From the NCBI GenBank assembly GCA_014058105.1, contig JACGCM010000428.1:372001-436000 (forward strand): a stretch of 64,000 bases of DNA, written 5' to 3'. Below the pieces are notes generated by a model. That model searched no databases and was not told where the DNA came from. It was given only the letters and a program-made list of their open reading frames with translations. Positions 60,201 to 64,000 of this stretch are shown piece after piece (within the stretch, counting starts at the first letter, position 1; every line of letters begins with the position of its first letter). Position numbers and translations under genes: made by a program. The stretch comes from Kingdonia uniflora (lineage: Eukaryota; Streptophyta; Magnoliopsida; Ranunculales; Circaeasteraceae).

Positions 60201-61440
60201 ACCCTTTGTTATAGTTCTATTATTAAGTTCCAGGGGTTCCTCATCAGACCGCTGAAGACATTCACCAGACACCTATAAAAGGTTGTCGTTCCAAACTTGC
60301 CCTGCTAAAGACAGGTCGAAGAAGCATGGTCTTGAAGAACTAGAAGAAAGATATGCACCATCAGTTGCTGTGACACACTTCACAACATAATACTCGAGAA
60401 AATCCTTGGCAGTAATCCTACTCTCACTACCAGATGTAGCCCATCTCTCATTAAGGGTTTCGCATACAAGGATAGCTTCCCAAAAATTATAATTTAGCTG
60501 CGCCGGGCAAGCCCCAATCATATTCATAACACTCTTAGCCAAATTTCTCAAAGGCAGCGTCAACTCATAGTCGAACTGGGCTAAATAACAACAAAAACCA
60601 TTAGTTCGACTTTCCTTCACTACGCCATGAACGTACTCCAAGGACACTTCGTACCCTAAACGCCTGTACTTCTTTTCTTTAGCCAAATCAGGCAGCAAAT
60701 GCAGGTAAACCCCTCTTTGTCTAATACTGTAAGTCCTAAAGAAATTACCCCTATATCTGAAGGCGTGCCCCCAGATCCCATCTGCACTACTTTTGGCCTT
60801 ACATAACTCCCTAAATCGACTATAACCCATAGGGTACTCAACTCGAGCACCCTTCAAACGTCGCCATTCTACCAACTCTATTACAATATCCTCCTCATCC
60901 CCTACTCCAATGATGGAAGATAAACTCCCTACTAGGTCTACTTCATCAGCCATTGCACAACCGAAAGTCGAAACCATACTTATCTACAGTAAAGGATCTA
61001 CTATACAAGCGGCTATTCCAGCAAAACCTACACATAGGTCGAGGTATATATATATATATCAATTATTAGCTCGCACTACTAGATCACTTCTGCAATCACA
61101 ATTATCACACAACGATTTTTCTCGCCCCGTAGTCATTATTCCCCTTATTATTTTTATTTTGTGTTTGGGTGGGGATTGCATCCTTATCCCAACACAATAA
61201 AGATTTTTATACAAAAAAATCTTATAAACACAAAGACAGACTTACCTTCATCACCCGAGTGAGAGTCTACAGCGTTGGTCCGCACCAGTTTGCTCAATTT
61301 CGGCAACTTCTTCAAAACTTCCTCGATCTCAGCCTCCTCTCACTGTTCGCAATAGAAACTCCTAGACACTATTTTTCTCTTATCTTTTCCTCCTTCAGCG
61401 GTAATGGAATCGTCAGTTGAGATCTCTATCTCCCTAACCC
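57266..61440 (-). pseudogene. Antisense multi-exon gene of element D (putative gypsy-type transposon family with coiled-coil tail)
   Basis: Five exons can be traced on the minus strand: about 61440-61246, 60983-60203, 60119-59556, 59490-59066 and 58605-57266. Intron borders are GT and AG (83 bp, 65 bp and 460 bp for the last three introns). Exon 2 contains ATG 60977 and a 234-codon open frame with FRELCKAKSSADGIWGHAF, LTLPLRNLAKSVMNMIGACP, PCFFDLSLAGQVWNDN. The segment around PLRNLAKSV to AQLNYNFW resembles the plant domain called putative gypsy type transposon. Exon 3 has a basic, nuclear-signal-like KRRK. Exons 4 and 5 are long coiled coils (LRDNKSATITH at 57.7 kb). In-frame stops and a shift in a T run near 58115 break it. 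Exons 1-3 match element C. Spliced length would be near 1100 residues. Role unknown. Confidence 0.75.
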
Positions 61441-61895
61441 TTCTTTTATGTTTCTAGTTTTTTGTATTCGAAAAGGGAGGAGAGGGAGTACTTATACACC
61501 TTTCCCCAAACCGCGGGCAGTTTTAAGTTTTCGAATAAACCATCCCCAATTCCTGAACCAAGCCGTTTGTTCTTCTGAACCTGTCAGGCATGTCCTACCG
61601 CTTCGGTGAAGCCACCTTCCCATCATTACACCAAATATTATACTTTAGCGTATCTCTCAGCCCTGGTCCCACTCTTTTCACAATGCCCCAAACTCATGAT
61701 TCTGAATTATCTATTTTAAAAATTCCACGTACCTTTGTTTGCCCTACTTATACACCTTGACTTTAACGTCAATATCAATTAGCAACACAAATTCAAAAAT
61801 TTAGTTTCAATAGCAATCATAGCCTATCTTCGTGAATAGAGTTTTCTTCAAGTAAATTTGGGCAATTACATTTCAAAAATTCAAAAATACAACAG

Positions 61896-62273
61896 TCAAT
61901 CACTCCAATCTCCAAGATACTTGGATTTGAAGCAACAGGTGTGCCCTTCGACACCACAAGCTTTCAGTCGCCCTGAGGCGATATCCTTATCCTCATTGAT
62001 GATCTCCTCCCTTGCCATCATCATGACAAACTCTTTGCGATCTTCAACAGACCGCCAACAGATATGCATGGACTCAGACCAGTACACACGGTTCATTTCC
62101 TCACCCCTTTCTATATCAGTCATACCCTCGTAGTTCGCTCGGGTATCGAGTAGAACCGCATCATAACCTTGCTGTCCAAAAATAGCTTCCCTTATTTCAT
62201 TTATCTTGAGTACTAAGCGCAAGTCGCTCAACGCACGTGCTTCAAAACCCCTTTGAGAGTGAGTCTTCACCAT
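61896..62273 (-). CDS. Second antisense ORF in element D, 125 codons, function unknown
   Basis: An uninterrupted frame from ATG 62273 to a stop at 61896. It begins MVKTHSQRGFEARALSDLR and includes NEIREAIFGQQGYDAVLLD and EEMNRVYWSESMHICW; it is mixed charged and soluble-looking, with four cysteines and no membrane segment or signal peptide. It lies upstream of the main antisense gene on the same strand and may be a separate gene or its 5' exon. No counterpart is visible in C, which is interrupted before this point. I do not recognise a family. Confidence 0.4.
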   Translation of the reverse strand: MVKTHSQRGFEARALSDLRLVLKINEIREAIFGQQGYDAVLLDTRANYEGMTDIERGEEMNRVYWSESMHICWRSVEDRKEFVMMMAREEIINEDKDIASGRLKACGVEGHTCCFKSKYLGDWSD

Positions 62274-63533
62274 TTTTATGAATAAACCTTCTTAAAGAAC
62301 AAGTCACACTTTTATACTTTTCAGTTAATAGGAATAATTTTTCGATTGACTATACGCAACATATTTCAGTTTCTATAACCCACTCTTCCCGGGTTCGAAC
62401 TACTTACTATTATCTTTTCGTGCTTAATCGAGCTATATAAAGGTTACATTTCGAGCTTTATCTTTACATCTGTTAAGCTCGAGTCATTTATGAGGTAGGA
62501 TAAAGTATGTTATCCCACCAACTGTTTACTCCCATATTTTTACAGCTCGATGACGTGTCGACTATTTTTGCTTTTCGCTAGTAAGAAACAAACAAAATAT
62601 TCTTTTATTGCGCTCAATTTTCATCTAACAAGTTCGTTGCAGGACTACCCCTACAACGTTGCTTTACAATTACAGAATCAAGCTTTTAGAAGCTCAATAT
62701 TATAGATACTTTCTCAAGCACGAGGACAGGTCTCTAGTTCCTTTCTCGTTGCCAAGATAATGCTGATCTTCCTGAGAAACCTCAGCTACAGCTCAAAAAA
62801 TGCAAGACTGCAACAGGTCAAACACCTCTTTCCCCTTCATTTCCCTGCAGGAATAATTAAAAGAAAAGACGATTGTGCCGAAGGAAGCAATCCATCTTCC
62901 ATACGCCACCTCCACCACCGCCGTATCTTCCTCATTATCCCCACCAGCCCAGAGTTAGTAGAGCTTGAAGAGGACTCCTACCTTAGAAATCAGAACGTCA
63001 TTAGAGGCCAGGGATTTTGCATCGCATACACCCCAGCCGCTAAATCGGACGCTATATAATACCCAAAAATATTTCAAACAACACTCTTTCAATAAAACAG
63101 CAAATAGAGTATCCCAACTCTAATAGGCAAAATACCGTATCCGGGGTTCCTCCATGATGAAAGAAAACCGGGTATGATACACTCGATTCCTCATCTTAAC
63201 CAGGATGTTGCAAAGGTATGAATCCAAAAACTCATTTTTTTTTCTCACCCCTTAAAAAAAATATTTGTTTGTTTTTCTCTGCAGTGAAGATTTGTTGCAG
63301 GTTATTCGGCGATAAGATCTGACCACTATTTATAGAGATACCGTATTTAACGCACGTTGTTTCCCAAGACAGTCATCCGTTCGGGAAAACCACAAGTCTG
63401 CCCATAACACTCACGCGTCATAATGTGAACATACTCATTAATACAGATGTTCCGGTTTTCAAACTCTCGCTTACGTCACCATAGGGTCCGAGTTTAGGGT
63501 TTTTCTCAACTAAAGCCGCACGTGACTTCAGTT
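62274..63533. other. D 3' region between the antisense ORFs and the PPT
   Basis: No gene assigned. A 99-codon plus-strand open frame at 62760-63059 has no recognisable domain and lies in a region otherwise coding antisense, so I treat it as chance. T-rich tracts near 63235-63275 stand next to splice-like TTTCTCTGCAG (63271-63285). Confidence 0.45.
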
Positions 63534-63545
63534 GCGAGGGGGCGA
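63534..63545 (+). other. Polypurine tract of element D
   Basis: GCGAGGGGGCGA directly precedes the 3' LTR start at 63547, the position needed for plus-strand priming. Confidence 0.85.
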
Positions 63546-63546
63546 T

Positions 63547-64000
63547 TGTAGGGACTTATCCCTCAAGCTATGGATACTAGATCTCATCTATACCTCGAGC
63601 TCCGGAAGACTCGATCTTATCCAGTACCAGACTCATGCATAAACAAACACGTTACATACACGTCAACAGTTACACATCGACCACAAACTTAAGTAGAACG
63701 TGGGTCGTCCACAACAGATGTAAACAGAATAAGTCAACATACACCTGTCTCCCACGAGCTAGCAGTTACATACTCAACTGCCCATGACTCCCACTTTCAG
63801 GAGAACGTGTTCAAGCACGATGTCAAGCTGAGAGCAGGGTCTATAAAAGGGCAGAGCTCCTAAGGAAACAAGATGGTCGACAGACAATTCTATACACACA
63901 ATTATCTAATCTCTAACTATTTTTCCTTAGATTAACTCTTGTAATCAAATTTTTTTTCTCTCTCTAGCAATAATACTACTTTAACAAAATCCTCCACTCG
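63547..64000 (+). repeat. 3' LTR of element D, cut by the window end
   Basis: 454 bp matching 50011 onward, with TGTAGGGAC at the start and TATAAAA at 63842-63848. The remaining roughly 140 bp and the second GTTAC should lie just beyond the window. Confidence 0.95.

Larger units (their letters stand above)
50011..64000 (+). mobile_element. Tat-type Ty3/gypsy retrotransposon D, nearly complete, runs past the window end
   Basis: 5' LTR, PBS, gag, pol (protease, RT, gypsy RNase H, archaeal-type RNase H, integrase), a 155-bp triple tandem repeat, antisense genes, PPT and the first 454 bp of the 3' LTR. GTTAC precedes it (50006-50010) and should recur after the 3' LTR. If that LTR is full length, the element is about 14.1 kb. 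The LTRs differ at roughly 24 positions in about 445 compared by eye, plus indels, so it is the youngest Tat copy here but not recent. Confidence 0.93.

Noticed and set aside
62760..63059. Plus-strand 99-codon open frame near the D 3' end
   Set aside because: No recognisable domain, and weak evidence against chance in an untranslated retrotransposon region.
1..64000. tRNA, rRNA or riboswitch-like structured RNA genes
   Set aside because: No convincing tRNA boxes or rRNA similarity were seen by eye; only primer-binding sites with tRNA complementarity are present.

Overview
The window is plant nuclear DNA, from a flowering plant and probably a eudicot. Three things point there. The mobile elements are plant types: Tat/Ogre-group Ty3/gypsy elements, a plant Ty1/copia element, and L1-type LINEs with a DUF4283 ORF1. 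The recognisable host fragments are plant proteins: an E-type PPR protein, an Exo84-family exocyst subunit, plant-type tyrosylprotein sulfotransferase and a NETWORKED-3 actin-binding protein. There is no bacterial-style gene organisation. I cannot name the species. I found no intact host gene; almost everything is a decayed transposable element or a broken gene.

Layout. 1-536 is the integrase end of a Tat element, cut by the LTR of Tat element A (537-5801). A is joined at 5801 to a reversed, 3'-truncated L1 LINE (LINE-1, 5802 to about 11020). A PPR pseudogene follows in three pieces (11495-11953, 17166-17790, 18542-18833). It is split by a 5.2-kb copia element (11957-17165, itself carrying a roughly 0.95-kb insert) and by a 741-bp solo LTR (17796-18536). 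An Exo84-like pseudogene lies at 19955-20429. Tat element B starts at 21076. Its 5' LTR is split by a nearly complete LINE-2 (21211-27805), and B resumes at 27806. B carries a 0.8-kb insert near 30.6-31.4 kb and is cut at 33951 by Tat element C. C is interrupted at 42838 by a probable DNA transposon (CACTA-like) holding fragments of a sulfotransferase gene and a NET3 gene. That unit is in turn interrupted at 50011 by Tat element D, which runs off the window inside its 3' LTR.

The Tat elements share one plan: LTR, PBS reading TGGCACCGTCTGTGGGAA or close to it, gag, protease, reverse transcriptase, two RNase H domains, integrase, tandem repeats, then a long 3' region. In C and D that region carries an antisense, apparently intron-containing gene. 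Its first exons are conserved between the two elements, including the splice sites. In D it extends into a large coiled-coil protein. This antisense gene, the captured host fragments and the recoverable nesting order are the most informative parts of the window. Antisense extra ORFs and repeat-rich 3' regions are, to my knowledge, described for Tat elements in other plants, so I do not claim a wholly new system.
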